Origin: Sulfitobacter sp. S223
Lineage (GTDB): Bacteria > Pseudomonadota > Alphaproteobacteria > Rhodobacterales > Rhodobacteraceae
Direction of reading: 5' to 3'
NCBI RefSeq assembly: GCF_025143825.1
Contig: NZ_CP083560.1
Location: forward strand, 682,001 to 746,000
DNA length: 64,000 nt
Part shown: in pieces, positions 15,881 through 23,773 of the stretch
Numbering within the stretch: position 1 is the stretch's first letter
Layout of the letters: each line of letters begins with the position of its first letter
The notes under the pieces: model-generated
The model's input: the letters and a program-made list of their open reading frames with translations, nothing else
What the model was told of the DNA's origin: nothing
Databases searched by the model: none
Position numbers and translations under genes: made by a program

Positions 15881-17251
15881 ATGTCTATTCCACAATCCGG
15901 CGGCGGCCCGATCGAAAATTTTGACCAATTGGCGCAATACCTTGCCGATGGTTGTAAGCCCAAGGACCAATGGCGCATTGGCACCGAGCATGAGAAATTC
16001 GGCTACTGCAAAGACACTCATTTGCCGCTGCCTTATGAGGGCGAACGCTCAATTCGCGTGATGCTTGAAGGGCTGCGTGACAAGCACGGTTGGGCCCCTG
16101 TAGAAGAGGGCGGCAAGCTGATTGGCCTTGAAAAAGACGGGGCAAATGTATCGCTTGAGCCGGGTGGACAGCTGGAGCTGTCCGGCGCTCCTGTCGAGAC
16201 CATCCATGAGACATGCGACGAGGTGAACACCCACCTGCGTGAGGTCAAAGATGTGGCCGATGAGATTGGTGTCGGCTTTATCGGTTTGGGTGCGGCACCC
16301 GAATGGACCCATGAGCAGATGGATCTGATGCCCAAGGGCCGCTACAAGCTGATGAATGATTACATGACGAAGGTAGGCACGATGGGCCGCGTTATGATGC
16401 GCCGCACTTGCACGGTTCAGGTCAACCTCGACTTCGGGTCGGAAGCGGACATGGTGCAAAAGATGCGCGTCGCGGTTGCGTTGCAGCCGGTTGCGACAGC
16501 GCTATTTGCGAACTCTCCGTTTTTTGAAGGCAAGCTCAACGGTCACAAATCGTGGCGCAGCCGCGTGTGGCGCGATCTGGATAATGCCCGTACCGGTATG
16601 ATCCCTTTTGTTTTTGATGAAGGATTCGGATTCGAGGCTTGGGTAAACTATGCACTCGATGTGCCAATGTATTTCGTCTACCGAGACGGCAAATACGTCG
16701 ATGCACTGGGCATGTCCTTCCGTGACTTCATGGCGGGCAAGTTGCCCGCGTTGCCTGGCGAAACGCCAACGCTTAGCGATTGGGCCGATCATCTGACCAC
16801 TGCATTCCCCGAAGCACGAATGAAGAAGTTCATTGAGATGCGCGGTGCCGATGGTGGGCCTTGGCGGCGTCTGTGCGCCTTGCCTGCCTTCTGGGTTGGT
16901 TTGATGTATGATCAGACAGCCCTTGATGGCGCGTGGGATCTGGTCAAAGGCTGGGATGCCGAAACGCGTGAGGCGCTACGCGTCGCGGCTTCGGTAGACG
17001 GGCTTCAAGCTGAGGTGAATGGCATTAAGATGCACGATATCGCACGCGAGGCAGTCGCCTTGTCAGAGGCCGGACTAAAAGCCCGCGGCCGCAGCGGTGC
17101 AGGCGGGCTTGTCCCGGATGAGACACATTTTCTTAATGCGCTTAAGGAAAGCATCCAGACCGGCAAAACGCCGGCTGATGAACTTCTTGATTGCTATCAT
17201 GGTGAATGGAAAGGCGATATCAGCCGGATCTACGCGGACTTTTCTTACTGA
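15881..17251 (+). CDS. gshA: Glutamate-cysteine ligase (plant/alphaproteobacterial type)
   Basis: 456 residues from ATG 15881, preceded by GCGGAG. WRIGTEHEKFGYC, GANVSLEPGGQLELSGAP, MMRRTCTVQVNLDF and WRSRVWRDLDNARTGM are characteristic of the plant-type glutamate-cysteine ligase that is usual in alphaproteobacteria and unrelated in sequence to the enterobacterial enzyme. It makes gamma-glutamylcysteine from glutamate, cysteine and ATP, the first and controlling step of glutathione synthesis, in the cytoplasm. gshB is not in the window. It is convergent with the DUF805 gene, with 8 bp between the stops. Confidence 0.95.
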   Translation: MSIPQSGGGPIENFDQLAQYLADGCKPKDQWRIGTEHEKFGYCKDTHLPLPYEGERSIRVMLEGLRDKHGWAPVEEGGKLIGLEKDGANVSLEPGGQLELSGAPVETIHETCDEVNTHLREVKDVADEIGVGFIGLGAAPEWTHEQMDLMPKGRYKLMNDYMTKVGTMGRVMMRRTCTVQVNLDFGSEADMVQKMRVAVALQPVATALFANSPFFEGKLNGHKSWRSRVWRDLDNARTGMIPFVFDEGFGFEAWVNYALDVPMYFVYRDGKYVDALGMSFRDFMAGKLPALPGETPTLSDWADHLTTAFPEARMKKFIEMRGADGGPWRRLCALPAFWVGLMYDQTALDGAWDLVKGWDAETREALRVAASVDGLQAEVNGIKMHDIAREAVALSEAGLKARGRSGAGGLVPDETHFLNALKESIQTGKTPADELLDCYHGEWKGDISRIYADFSY

Positions 17252-17259
17252 AAACTGTG

Positions 17260-17838
17260 TCAGGCTGCCGAAGTGGGTTTTAGGACTTTGCTACGGTAGT
17301 AGTCCGAAATCTCAGCTTTTCGTGCAGCCTGCATTTCCGGTGTCAAAGGCTTTTCGCTGTTGAACAGCGTGGCGTATCCTTGCATGGCGCGCTTGTGAAC
17401 ATCTACGGAAACAGGTTTGCCTGCGGGGCCGGCAATCGGCCCTTTGGGCGTGCCGTGCACTGAGGTTTTGTTGCTGGACGGCAAGCAATACATCACGAAT
17501 AGGGCGACCGGTCCGACGAATGGCACTACATTGAGAAGCCAGAAAAAACCGGAGAAACCCGCATCATGCAAGCGCCGTACCGATAGTGTGGTGAACGGGA
17601 TGGCCGTTATCAGGCTGTAATAGGTTGTGTAGAAATCGAACGGGCGCAAACCGTAGATTGCAGCCGGATCGCCGCTGCTTGTGACCGCCGTAATCATCAT
17701 GGCATCGGCGCCAACCGCTACCGCACCTAGAATTGTGAAGACCAGCGTGACCCACCAGAACTCCGCTCGCGTTGCGCGCCCCTTGAAGCTGAAGATATGC
17801 ACAAACGCCAGATTGAGCGCGGCCAACGGTCCTGTCAT
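17260..17838 (-). CDS. DUF805 membrane protein
   Basis: 192 residues from ATG 17838, preceded by AAGGAAAG on this strand. The DUF805 pattern is clear: FSFKGRATRAEFWWVTLV at the start, a central helix pair, SVRRLHDAGFSGFFWLL, and VMYCLPSSNKT before a soluble C-terminal tail of about 65 residues. DUF805 proteins are inner-membrane proteins of unknown function. The tail (GPIAGPAGKPVSVDVHKRAM) is longer than in many members. It is convergent with gshA; upstream lies a 382-bp gap without a gene. Confidence 0.9.
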   Translation of the reverse strand: MTGPLAALNLAFVHIFSFKGRATRAEFWWVTLVFTILGAVAVGADAMMITAVTSSGDPAAIYGLRPFDFYTTYYSLITAIPFTTLSVRRLHDAGFSGFFWLLNVVPFVGPVALFVMYCLPSSNKTSVHGTPKGPIAGPAGKPVSVDVHKRAMQGYATLFNSEKPLTPEMQAARKAEISDYYRSKVLKPTSAA

Positions 17839-18220
17839 GACACTTTCCTTGCTGATTTTAAGGTATTTTGACGCGGTCACGTGGCGCAAAAAGGGGCGGA
17901 TTGTGTTGAGTTTGCGGCGAACACGCTGGGCTAGCTTTCACAGCTGGCCTTCTTTGGCCGCTTGGGTAAGTTTCAGACAAGGACACAGCGCCCAAGGGGC
18001 CGTGTAGCGACATTGTATAGAACCCGTGGCGCAAGCAGTCATGGAGTTGGCCGAAGAAGTCAGCACATCCCGGGGCGAAGGTCACGCCTGAACCAAGTCG
18101 CTAAAAGTAAGCCGCTCCGCTTCAGCAGTCAAAAGTGCCCAGATTGATGACAGCCGTCAAACATAAGCCCCATACTAAGAGGCATCACGGCGGTGGTTAG
18201 TCGCATTTGAACGAAGCGGG
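17839..18220. other. Intergenic stretch without a recognised gene
   Basis: 382 bp between the DUF805 start and the DUF3108 stop, both on the minus strand. It should hold the DUF805 promoter. A 75-codon minus-strand frame (18085-17858) and a tRNA D-arm-like string were examined and rejected. A clear Rho-independent terminator for the upstream operon is not visible. Confidence 0.6.
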
Positions 18221-18877
18221 TCAGTCTTTCCGATCAAGGCTGAGCCTGAAAATACCCGAAGAAACTTTCATCTCCTGTAGAGTTTGCCTGTCGCCGGATG
18301 TCGCATAGTTCAGCTGCATCTTGGCGGATGAAATGCCGAGCGGTGACAGGTGTCCCGGTCCAGCGATGACCTTGTAGCGTAAGGTGCAAGTCAGTGTGTT
18401 ACCTGTTTTCGTTCCGGCGTCCGAGCGCATAGAGACAACGCGTCGCCCGTCATACATCTGTATGGGGGCAGGGCATCCTTTGGCGCGGAACAGCTGGCCC
18501 ATTGCACGAACAGGGTCAGTCACGCCTGCAGGCACGCGGGCGGCTTCGGAAAGTTCGGTCTGCTCATCTTTTGGCGTGATATCAATTGCCGTTGCACGAC
18601 CCTGCGCAATGTTGACCTTCACAGTGCGCTGTTTTCTCGATGACCTGCTTTCGCCCGTAAACCTGCTTTTGTTATCGCTACCTGTGCTTGTTCCGGCAAA
18701 GGTCCCGTTGAAGACGCCCAAAGGCGTATTGTCTACGGTAGAGGTTAATCTGCGCGTGGTGCCTGATTCTGAATAGTTGAGCTGCCCCAGAGATTTTCCG
18801 CCCAGAGTTACGCTAAATGTCTCTGCGCTGGCAGGCGCTGTAAGAAGGGCAACAGCAAGAAAGGCAATTGGTTTCAT
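18221..18877 (-). CDS. DUF3108 domain secreted protein
   Basis: 218 residues. A signal peptide (AFLAVALLTAPASAETF) should direct it to the periplasm. The remainder is beta-rich and Thr/Ser-rich, with the DUF3108 pattern of a short lipid-carrier-like barrel (LGQLNYSESGTTRRL early, CTLRYKVIAGPGHLSPLGI late, and a C-terminal MKVSSGIFRLSLDRKD). Two Cys (CPAP and TCTL) may form a disulfide. Members are envelope proteins of unknown role. It is the last gene of the pyrB operon and overlaps the 94-codon gene upstream by ATGA at 18874-18877. Confidence 0.82.
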   Translation of the reverse strand: MKPIAFLAVALLTAPASAETFSVTLGGKSLGQLNYSESGTTRRLTSTVDNTPLGVFNGTFAGTSTGSDNKSRFTGESRSSRKQRTVKVNIAQGRATAIDITPKDEQTELSEAARVPAGVTDPVRAMGQLFRAKGCPAPIQMYDGRRVVSMRSDAGTKTGNTLTCTLRYKVIAGPGHLSPLGISSAKMQLNYATSGDRQTLQEMKVSSGIFRLSLDRKD

Positions 18878-19158
18878 GAGTGGCTCTCCAAATCAGGCTG
18901 ATAGCGCATTACGAAATCAATGACTTTGTCGTGGGGCATTTCGCACGGTGCCAACTGGCCGCCAGCGGCAAGGTCATAGAAATTCAGACTGATATAGTCA
19001 GACCCGTCCAACGCTTCTGCTACCAGTTTGATCGACCTGCCTTCGTTAAAATCTGAGCGGGTGCTTGTGTACCGGATTCCGTTTGCCTGTCCGGTTGATG
19101 TTCCTGTTGGAAGCGCGCGCAAGCAGTTGGCAAATCCGTCAGGCGCGGCGCACCTCAT
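18874..19158 (-). CDS. Conserved hypothetical protein between plsY and DUF3108
   Basis: 94 residues. It starts in the plsY stop (ATGA at 19155-19158) and ends in the DUF3108 start (ATGA at 18874-18877), so it is coupled on both sides. The same frame stays open upstream through plsY, which can hide this start, but only the last 94 codons fit. The sequence is soluble, with two Cys near the N-terminus (MRCAAPDGFANCLRALP), a polar middle (DGSDYISLNFYDLA) and the end FVMRYQPDLESHS. No signal peptide or known motif is visible. A role in envelope or lipid metabolism is only guessed from the neighbours. Confidence 0.78.
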   Translation of the reverse strand: MRCAAPDGFANCLRALPTGTSTGQANGIRYTSTRSDFNEGRSIKLVAEALDGSDYISLNFYDLAAGGQLAPCEMPHDKVIDFVMRYQPDLESHS

Positions 19159-19763
19159 CCCTTTTGGCCGATTTTCGGCTCTGTCCCTGCGCGAATACGG
19201 CTTATGTTGGCGCGATGGCGCCAGAACACGATAAGCGTCAGCAAAATGCAAAGGATATAGGCGGAGCCAAAACCCGTCACCATGACCAGAATGCTTGACG
19301 AAGCGGCGGCAACCAGCCCTCCGATAGAAGAAGTGCGCGATACTGCAGCGCCAATCAGCCAAGCCAGACAGGCGCCTACGCCCACAGGCCAAGCGAGCGC
19401 CAGCAGGATGCCAAGAAAGGTCGCGACGCCCTTGCCCCCATTGAATTTCAGCCAAACGGGGTAGCAGTGTCCGATCATGGCCATCAGCGCCGCAAGCTGT
19501 GCAGCATCCTCGCTCGAAATGGCGCGCGCAAATAGCAGCGCAACAGCGCCTTTCGCACCATCCAGCAGCAGCGTCGCAATTGCAGCAGGTTTTGATCCGG
19601 TGCGCAGCACGTTCGTGGCCCCGATGTTGCCAGAGCCGATGTTGCGCAAGTTGCCCAGTCCCATCGCACGGGCCACAACAACACCAAAGGGTATTGAACC
19701 CAGCAAGTATCCAAAGACCGCCCAAAACAGCAGAACGATGATAGAGCTTTCAAACATCGGCAT
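19155..19763 (-). CDS. plsY: Glycerol-3-phosphate acyltransferase PlsY
   Basis: 202 residues with five or more membrane helices. The three PlsY motifs are present: GSIPFGVVVARAMGLGNLRN with IGSGNIGATNVLR, then KFNGGKGVATFLG, and a C-terminal VFWRHRANISRIRAGTEPKI. PlsY transfers the acyl group from acyl-phosphate to glycerol 3-phosphate, giving lysophosphatidate, at the inner membrane. plsX, its donor maker, is not in the window. It starts 15 bp after the pyrC-like gene and overlaps the 94-codon gene by ATGA. Confidence 0.96.
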   Translation of the reverse strand: MPMFESSIIVLLFWAVFGYLLGSIPFGVVVARAMGLGNLRNIGSGNIGATNVLRTGSKPAAIATLLLDGAKGAVALLFARAISSEDAAQLAALMAMIGHCYPVWLKFNGGKGVATFLGILLALAWPVGVGACLAWLIGAAVSRTSSIGGLVAAASSSILVMVTGFGSAYILCILLTLIVFWRHRANISRIRAGTEPKIGQKG

Positions 19764-19778
19764 AGTGATAATTCCAGT

Positions 19779-21053
19779 TCAGACAGTATAGACGCAAGCG
19801 CCGGCGACATAAGTTGACAGAACCTTACCCTGCATGCGCACCCCGTCAAATGGGGTATTGCGGGATTTGGACAATAGGGTGGCACGGTCCAGCACAAAAG
19901 GAGCATGAGCATCAAACATGACCAAATCCGCAGGCGCGCCGACGGTCAGTCGACCAGAGGGAAGGCCAAGCCGCTTTGCTGGATTGAACGAGATAGCCCG
20001 CCACAGTTCTGGCAGCGTGATCATCTCGGCGTGCCATAGCCGCAGCGCTGCTGGCAAAAACGTCTCAAGTCCCACGGCGCCCGATGCCGCCTCTTCAAAA
20101 GGCAGGCGTTTGCTTTCTTCATCCTGGGGGGTATGCATCGAACACACAATATCAATCAATCCTGATGCAACGGCTTCGACCATCGCCAATCGATCTTCCT
20201 CATCACGCAAGGGTGGCTTCAGTTTGAAGAACGTCCTGTAATTGGCAACGTCCAACGCGTTGAGCGTCAGATGGTGAATGCCAATACCGGCAGTTATGTC
20301 CAAACCGTTTCGTTTGGCGCGCTCTAGCGGGGGCAGCGCACGGGCGGTGGTGATCTGGTCCGCGTGATAGCGTGCGCCTGTCATCTCGACCAACGCTATG
20401 TCGCGGTCCAACCCCATCCGCTCAGCCATAGGAGAAACAGCAGGCAGGCCGCGGAGTGAGGCAAACTTGCCCGATGTCGCCGCTGCACCGCGGCTGAGGA
20501 TCGGTTCTTGCGGGTGCGCAATGACCAGCGCGCCCAAGCTGCGCGCATAGGTCAGGGCACGGGAGAAAACGCGCGTGTCGCTCACCACATGGTCGCAATC
20601 GGTAAAGGCCACGGCACCGGCATCCATCAAAAAACCGATCTCGGTCATCTCACGGCCTTCACGGCCTTTGGTCAGTGCTGCCATGGCAAGGACATTGACA
20701 GGCGCGGTTTCATTGGCGCGGCGGGTGACGAACTCAAGCGTTTCGGGGCTGTCGATGGCGGGGGCCGTATCCGGACGCGTGATCATCGTGGTCACGCCAC
20801 CCTTGGCTGCCGCCAATCCCGCTGATCGGTAGCTTTCCTTGTGACGTTCACCGGGTTCGCAAACCTTTACACCCAGATCGACAATGCCAGGGGCGAGGTA
20901 TTTGCCACCGCAATCCACAATCTGCCCTTTAGGATTGGCGATACCGCCAGCAGTTACAGCCGTAATGCGCCCGTCTTCGACGCTAAGCGAGCCTGTCTGC
21001 TCGGTCCCGTTTTCCGGATTTATCAGGGTGGCATTGATGAAATGAAGCGTCAT
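19779..21053 (-). CDS. pyrC': Dihydroorotase homologue lacking metal and catalytic residues (PyrC'-type ATCase partner)
   Basis: 424 residues of the class I dihydroorotase/amidohydrolase fold. The metal-binding H-x-H that should follow 'PG-D' is missing: the protein reads VDLGVKVCEPGERHKES. The catalytic Asp in 'T-D-H-A-P-H' is also gone (CSMHTPQDEE). Later structural motifs remain (ALVIAHPQEP, GIHHLTLNALDV, AASGAVGLETFLP). Catalytically dead homologues of this kind form a dodecamer with PyrB in Pseudomonas. pyrB lies in the same operon here, so this is probably the structural partner of aspartate carbamoyltransferase. An active dihydroorotase should be encoded elsewhere. The ATG overlaps the stop of a 41-codon gene. 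Confidence 0.88.
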   Translation of the reverse strand: MTLHFINATLINPENGTEQTGSLSVEDGRITAVTAGGIANPKGQIVDCGGKYLAPGIVDLGVKVCEPGERHKESYRSAGLAAAKGGVTTMITRPDTAPAIDSPETLEFVTRRANETAPVNVLAMAALTKGREGREMTEIGFLMDAGAVAFTDCDHVVSDTRVFSRALTYARSLGALVIAHPQEPILSRGAAATSGKFASLRGLPAVSPMAERMGLDRDIALVEMTGARYHADQITTARALPPLERAKRNGLDITAGIGIHHLTLNALDVANYRTFFKLKPPLRDEEDRLAMVEAVASGLIDIVCSMHTPQDEESKRLPFEEAASGAVGLETFLPAALRLWHAEMITLPELWRAISFNPAKRLGLPSGRLTVGAPADLVMFDAHAPFVLDRATLLSKSRNTPFDGVRMQGKVLSTYVAGACVYTV

Positions 21054-21175
21054 GGCGTCTCTTTCTGGATCTGCTGCATGAGGTGGTGCACTTTCTCGGC
21101 ATCGGCAATATGGGCGAAGGACTGGCTCTTCACGATAGACTGATGAAACGATTTGCTGACCCGGGAAATTTTCAT
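21050..21175 (-). CDS. 41-residue micro-protein between the bPH-like gene and pyrC'
   Basis: 41 residues (MKISRVSKSFHQSIVKSQSF, later HLMQQIQKETP). It has no membrane helix and is basic at the N-terminus, helical in character, and rich in Gln, His, Lys and Ser. It starts in the stop of the upstream gene (ATGA at 21172-21175) and ends in the start of pyrC' (ATGA at 21050-21053). The gap would otherwise be an unusual 118-bp hole in a tightly packed operon. Translation is therefore likely, but the protein is not recognised. Confidence 0.68.
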   Translation of the reverse strand: MKISRVSKSFHQSIVKSQSFAHIADAEKVHHLMQQIQKETP

Positions 21176-21603
21176 GGTACCAGCCGGTCCCGTGCAGCAA
21201 GGATCTGTTTGGCGACATCTGATGCATTTGCGATATAGGCGATGCGCACGCGCAATCCTGTTTTGAGAAACAGAACGACGCTCCAGCCCAGTCTTGTGCG
21301 CACGTCCATGATGTCTGCAAGCGGGATGCGTGCCTCGCCCTCAGGGCCATTCTGGATGATCGCGTCAGAGCGTAGATACCAACGATTTTGCCGTGCGACG
21401 CGCCACCGCGAGGGGTCTTCGAACCCGATATTGTAAACCAATGCCAGTACAGGCGCCACGTAAAGGACCACCCAGGAACCGGTGGCGATCCCTATGGCCA
21501 GCCCAATTGCGGCCAGCACGCACAAGGTTATCACGCCCACAATAACACTGCGGCGGATAAAGACCGGCAGCGCCGGCGACCATGCAGCGAGCGGTTCGCT
21601 CAT
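21172..21603 (-). CDS. Membrane protein with PH-like domain (bPH family)
   Basis: 143 residues. Two adjacent membrane helices (SVIVGVITLCVLAAIGLAI and WVVLYVAPVLALVYNIGF) are followed by a beta-rich domain: RWYLRSDAIIQNGPEGEARI, then PLADIMDVRTRLGW and VRIAYIANASDVAKQIL. This is the pattern of bacterial PH-like domains (a strand 'I-PL-I--V' after an N-terminal hairpin, and a C-terminal helix). Such proteins bind membranes or partner proteins; none of the residues suggests an enzyme. It starts in the stop of the 34-codon gene (ATGA) and ends in the start of the 41-codon gene. Confidence 0.78.
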   Translation of the reverse strand: MSEPLAAWSPALPVFIRRSVIVGVITLCVLAAIGLAIGIATGSWVVLYVAPVLALVYNIGFEDPSRWRVARQNRWYLRSDAIIQNGPEGEARIPLADIMDVRTRLGWSVVLFLKTGLRVRIAYIANASDVAKQILAARDRLVP

Positions 21604-21704
21604 CCTGCCATCCAGACCATGCCACCAGCGACAGCAAAAGCCACAATCAGGGCAATCATCGCAATGCGGCCAGACATCTTGGGATCGGGTTTGGGTTCTT
21701 GCAT
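21600..21704 (-). CDS. 34-residue single-helix membrane micro-protein
   Basis: 34 residues: a polar N-terminus (MQEPKPDPKMSGR) and one membrane helix (IAMIALIVAFAVAGGMVWMA). It starts at the last base of the stop of the tail-anchored protein gene (TGATG at 21702-21706) and ends in the next start (ATGA at 21600-21603). Coupling on both sides and a clean hydrophobic helix make chance unlikely. Micro-proteins of this shape often act as small subunits or regulators of membrane complexes, and the two neighbouring PH-like or anchored proteins are possible partners. No homologue is recognised. Confidence 0.72.
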   Translation of the reverse strand: MQEPKPDPKMSGRIAMIALIVAFAVAGGMVWMAG

Positions 21705-22228
21705 CAGAGTATCCACCATATAATGAGAAGGGCCAGCAGCACAGTCACTGCGGTTAGCGCACTGCCGACACGGGACCGCCCGGGTACTTTGGGCGAAGGC
21801 GACGTGCCCGAGTAAGGCTTTGCCGCTTGGGCAGCGATCGGAGTTGCGGCGTGTTGGGCTTTTGGATCTGCGTAGCTGCCGATAAGCGTTAGCTCAGGAA
21901 GCGGGTGCAAAACCACATCCGCTTCCTGACTTACGCGTGAGAACAGCAGCAACACATATCCGTCCAACGCTTCAAGCTTTGCCCGATCCGCGCGGATCGC
22001 GGCCCGGTCAACATCGTAGCCGTCCAACAAATATTGTGGCAGGCCGACACCCGTGAGGTCGGAAAGCGCGAATAGTTCGAAATCATCATCTTCGACCGGA
22101 TGGTTCAGCAGGGCAGACGCGAGAGATTTCTTCGGTTGCTGCTTAAGTGCGCGCGCCATTTCGGACATTGGCCGAGATACCGCAAAGACGCGGATGACAC
22201 TATGTTCGGTTTTGGCAATCTCAATCAT
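21704..22228 (-). CDS. Tail-anchored protein of unknown function
   Basis: 174 residues: a soluble N-terminal domain of about 130 residues ([40 protein letters not shown]), a Ser/Pro-rich linker (YSGTSPSPKVPGRS) and a C-terminal membrane helix ending the protein (LTAVTVLLALLIIWWIL). This tail-anchor layout places the domain in the cytoplasm. The domain has no motif I can name, although ELFALSDLTGVGLPQYLLDG suggests an alpha/beta fold. It overlaps the upstream bPH-like gene by ATGA (22225-22228), and its stop overlaps the 34-codon gene start. Confidence 0.76.
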   Translation of the reverse strand: MIEIAKTEHSVIRVFAVSRPMSEMARALKQQPKKSLASALLNHPVEDDDFELFALSDLTGVGLPQYLLDGYDVDRAAIRADRAKLEALDGYVLLLFSRVSQEADVVLHPLPELTLIGSYADPKAQHAATPIAAQAAKPYSGTSPSPKVPGRSRVGSALTAVTVLLALLIIWWIL

Positions 22229-22731
22229 TCAGATAACCTGTCTTCCGGTGGTGTAAGGTGCGGCAAGAGGCTGTCCGTGCCCTCGATGAACTCAAACCCG
22301 ATCTCTTGCTCTTTTGCAGTCTTATAACGCAAGAAGCTGACGCTGGGCGGTGCGGTGTTTTTCACTCTTGGATCGGTGATGGCTGTGCACGGATGTACTT
22401 TCACGCGGGTTTCAGCACTGCCTACATGAAAGAACAGCACGCGCTTATCCGTTAGCGCATAGCGGGTCGCGGCATATACCTTGAGCTGCTGCGCCGTCGT
22501 GCGCAACGGAATGATCACCAGCAGGGCAGGCAGCACCAACAGCCACATATCTGTTGCTGTTCCGTAGGTCGCAAGGATGAACCATGCCGCCGCAAGCAGA
22601 CCTGCAGCGGCCATCGGGGCAGGACCGTAAAGCCGCCAGTTGCGCCAATGCAAACGTGGTTTGGGGCGGCCCGCCCACAGCAGCGTTTCGTCCTGCTCCA
22701 GTACGTTATCCCAGAACCCTGATGTGCTCAT
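22225..22731 (-). CDS. PH-like (bPH) membrane protein directly after pyrB
   Basis: 168 residues. An N-terminal segment ends in [19 protein letters not shown]; the 'GRP-p' start is typical of bacterial PH-like proteins. Two membrane helices follow ([34 protein letters not shown]). The PH-like domain comes next, with [19 protein letters not shown], where the 'YA-T-R' strand is the bPH hallmark. It overlaps pyrB by ATGA (22728-22731). The protein is not an enzyme of pyrimidine synthesis as far as motifs show; its place in the operon suggests a membrane-linked role. Confidence 0.82.
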   Translation of the reverse strand: MSTSGFWDNVLEQDETLLWAGRPKPRLHWRNWRLYGPAPMAAAGLLAAAWFILATYGTATDMWLLVLPALLVIIPLRTTAQQLKVYAATRYALTDKRVLFFHVGSAETRVKVHPCTAITDPRVKNTAPPSVSFLRYKTAKEQEIGFEFIEGTDSLLPHLTPPEDRLSE

Positions 22732-23666
22732 GCGCGATTTTCTGCCAGATTGCGTGCCAACAAATCCATTGCTGCCATACGTACCGCAACACCCATTTCA
22801 ACCTGATCCTGAATGACGCTGCGGTTGATGTCATCGGCAAGCGTTCCGTCAATCTCTACGCCGCGGTTCATCGGACCAGGATGCATCACAATGGCATCGG
22901 GTTTGGCATGGGATAACTTGTCTGCATCCAACCCGTATCGGTGGTAATACTCCCTCTCGCTGGGGATAAAGCCACCATCCATGCGTTCTTTCTGCAAGCG
23001 AAGCATCATGACTACATCCACGTCTTTGAGGCCTTCTTCCATATTGTCGAAAACCTCGACGCCGAATTCACCAATGCCGGAAGGCATCAGCGTAGGAGGC
23101 GCGATCAGGCGGATGCGGTTTTCCATCTTGCCCAGCAGAATGATGTTGGAGCGTGCCACACGGCTATGGGCGATATCGCCGCAAATCGCGATGGACAGAC
23201 GGTGCAACCGTCCTTTGGCGCGACGGATCGTCAGAGCATCCAGCAGCGCTTGGGTCGGGTGTTCGTGTCGGCCGTCGCCTGCATTCAGCACCGCGCAATT
23301 GACTTTTTCGGCGAGCAGATCGACCGCACCCGATTGCGGATGACGTACCACGAGCAAATCGGGGTGCATTGCATTAAGGGTCATGGCCGTATCAATCAGG
23401 GTCTCGCCCTTTTTGATCGAAGAGGCCTGCATCGCCATATTCATGACGTCCGCCCCCAGACGCTTGCCTGCAATTTCAAAGCTGGCCTGTGTTCGTGTCG
23501 AGTTCTCGAAGAACATGTTGATCTGGGTAAGACCCTTCAGGGCCGAACCATGCTTGTCTGGCTTGCGGTTCAACTCTGCATAGCTGTCGGCAAGATCAAG
23601 GATTGTGGTGATCTCTGAAGGATGCAGCGGCTCGATGCCAAGCAGGTGGCGGTGGGCAAAACTCAT
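22728..23666 (-). CDS. pyrB: Aspartate carbamoyltransferase catalytic subunit
   Basis: 312 residues. The carbamoyl-phosphate motif S-T-R-T ([20 protein letters not shown]) and the aspartate-side [10 protein letters not shown] are intact, and [17 protein letters not shown] forms the family signature. It catalyses the first committed step of pyrimidine synthesis, making N-carbamoyl-aspartate. No pyrI regulatory subunit is near. Instead a catalytically dead dihydroorotase homologue is encoded in the same operon, the arrangement known from Pseudomonas. The 107 bp to the divergent uracil-DNA glycosylase gene should hold both promoters. Confidence 0.96.
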   Translation of the reverse strand: MSFAHRHLLGIEPLHPSEITTILDLADSYAELNRKPDKHGSALKGLTQINMFFENSTRTQASFEIAGKRLGADVMNMAMQASSIKKGETLIDTAMTLNAMHPDLLVVRHPQSGAVDLLAEKVNCAVLNAGDGRHEHPTQALLDALTIRRAKGRLHRLSIAICGDIAHSRVARSNIILLGKMENRIRLIAPPTLMPSGIGEFGVEVFDNMEEGLKDVDVVMMLRLQKERMDGGFIPSEREYYHRYGLDADKLSHAKPDAIVMHPGPMNRGVEIDGTLADDINRSVIQDQVEMGVAVRMAAMDLLARNLAENRA

Positions 23667-23773
23667 GTCGAAACCTTACGCTGTTTGCGCCGTTATAGGG
23701 ATGCATGGGCAGGCGGGCAAGAAGCCGTGCATGGGGCATTTCGATCCGGTGTGAGCACGCGTAGAGTGCAAGA

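Noticed and set aside
17882..17993. A tRNA-like D-arm and anticodon-arm string on the minus strand, with GCGCC acceptor-like ends
   Set aside because: The D-stem does not pair, position 33 of the would-be loop is not T, no TTC-containing T-arm is in the right place and the span is 112 bases. It is not a credible tRNA.
17858..18085. 75-codon minus-strand frame in the gap between DUF805 and DUF3108
   Set aside because: It has no ribosome site, is rich in Ser, Pro and Arg like random GC-rich DNA, and overlaps the DUF805 leader.
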